Shown here: one piece after another, positions 5,391 to 5,867 of the stretch
How positions within the stretch are numbered: position 1 is the stretch's first letter
Layout of the letters: every line of letters begins with the position of its first letter
From: Acidobacteriota bacterium
GTDB taxonomy: Bacteria > Acidobacteriota > Terriglobia > Acidiferrales > UBA7541
Assembly: GCA_003133505.1 (NCBI GenBank)
Contig: PKXT01000092.1
Coordinates: 3,715 to 9,581 of the forward strand
Length of the DNA: 5,867 nucleotides
Reading direction: 5' to 3'
Notes under the pieces: model-generated
Told to the model about the DNA's origin: nothing
The model's database searches: none
What the model saw: the letters and a program-made list of their open reading frames with translations, nothing else
Position numbers and translations under genes: made by a program

Positions 5391-5807
5391 TCAGTGAGCG
5401 GGACGGTAGATGAGGCCGATCACGATGCCGGCGACGGTCCATTCGATGAAGTAAGCAATCGAGGATATAACGGTGAGAGCGCCACCGATATTCAAGTTGA
5501 CGTAATTGTGAATCACAAAGGCGCAAACGGCGAAGACGCCGATGAGAGCGCCGAATCGCGCGCCCGCGACAAGGCCGGAACCGCCCTGGTAGAGCATCGC
5601 GTAAATCACCGCTAGGACGACCATCCCGACGAACATGGCGGCAATTCCGAGGGGCATGTGCTTCAGTTGTCCCGCCTGATCCCGGTACACGGCCGGGTAT
5701 TTGAGGAATTCATTCTTAAGCGCCGCGAAAGTGAACGACAGGCCTCCCAGGACAAAATAGGCCACGAAAGCGCCCAAAGCCGCGAGAAATATGCGCGTGA
5801 GGTTCAT
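5391..5807 (-). CDS. Four-helix membrane protein of unknown function
   Basis: 138 residues from ATG 5807, chosen because GGGGG (5819-5815) lies 7 bases upstream; the in-frame TTG at 5825 would put that ribosome binding site inside the gene. Four hydrophobic stretches are visible: about 5-28, 52-73, 83-101 and 108-134, joined by short loops. A polar loop (31-51, with Tyr, Arg, Asp and Lys) separates helices 1 and 2. Between helices 2 and 3 is YQGGSGLVAGARFG, a Gly-rich turn I associate with small uncharacterised membrane proteins common in Acidobacteriota, though I cannot name the family. There are no Cys or His clusters that would suggest a redox or metal site, and no signal-cleavage motif. 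It points the same way as pyrR, 74-83 bases away, and might share its transcript, but nothing ties it to pyrimidine metabolism. Confidence 0.8.
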   Translation of the reverse strand: MNLTRIFLAALGAFVAYFVLGGLSFTFAALKNEFLKYPAVYRDQAGQLKHMPLGIAAMFVGMVVLAVIYAMLYQGGSGLVAGARFGALIGVFAVCAFVIHNYVNLNIGGALTVISSIAYFIEWTVAGIVIGLIYRPAH

Positions 5808-5814
5808 GAGATGT

Positions 5815-5819
5815 CCCCC
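5815..5819 (-). promoter_or_regulatory. Ribosome binding site of the membrane-protein gene
   Basis: GGGGG within AAAGGGGGACATCTC stands 7 bases before ATG 5807 on the minus strand and settles the start. TCCCC at 5835-5831 can pair with GGGGA (5818-5814), so the site may be partly masked in a 5-bp hairpin. Confidence 0.6.
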
Positions 5820-5867
5820 TTTCAAATGACGGGGAGTTTAGCAGAACCTAGTGTACTGTCCCGGAAA

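Noticed and set aside
1..5867. A hidden defence, mobile or CRISPR system
   Set aside because: All long genes are housekeeping or a small membrane protein; there are no spaced direct repeats, transposase, integrase or nuclease motifs.

Overview
The window reads as an ordinary chromosomal stretch from a GC-rich bacterium. Gene content, the pyrR-pyrB-pyrC order and the protein flavours (a clostridial-type glutamate dehydrogenase, a type I dihydroorotase, a small four-helix membrane protein) fit Acidobacteriota best. That placement is an impression from sequence style; no search was run. There is no sign of phage, transposon, CRISPR or plasmid backbone.

Layout, left to right. On the + strand lie the 3' two thirds of a Glu/Leu/Phe/Val dehydrogenase gene (gdh, cut by the left edge, ending at 845) and thiD (1016-1900, TTG start). 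Two good intrinsic-terminator hairpins separate them: one inside the last codons of gdh (815-839), the other just ahead of the thiD ribosome binding site (951-997). Then comes a 558-base gap between convergent genes (1901-2458). It holds several inverted repeats and one weak small-ORF candidate on the minus strand (1984-2142), but no recognised gene. The right half is a minus-strand pyrimidine operon read from right to left: a four-helix membrane protein of unknown function (5391-5807), pyrR (4723-5307), pyrB (3735-4712) and pyrC (2459-3748). pyrC overlaps the end of pyrB by 14 bases. The best pyrB start lies 10 bases after the pyrR stop, with its ribosome binding site across that stop.

Functionally, PyrB (aspartate transcarbamoylase) and PyrC (dihydroorotase) carry out steps 2 and 3 of de novo UMP synthesis, and PyrR is the UMP-sensing regulator and uracil phosphoribosyltransferase that usually governs them. 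ThiD makes HMP-pyrophosphate for thiamin, and glutamate dehydrogenase links ammonia and 2-oxoglutarate; these two look metabolically independent of the pyr genes.

I found no convincing undescribed system. The items most worth a second look are regulatory: alternative hairpins at the gdh 3' end, a terminator directly in front of thiD, the structured convergent gap with its small ORF, and a pyrR leader that is short and lacks an obvious PyrR-binding loop.
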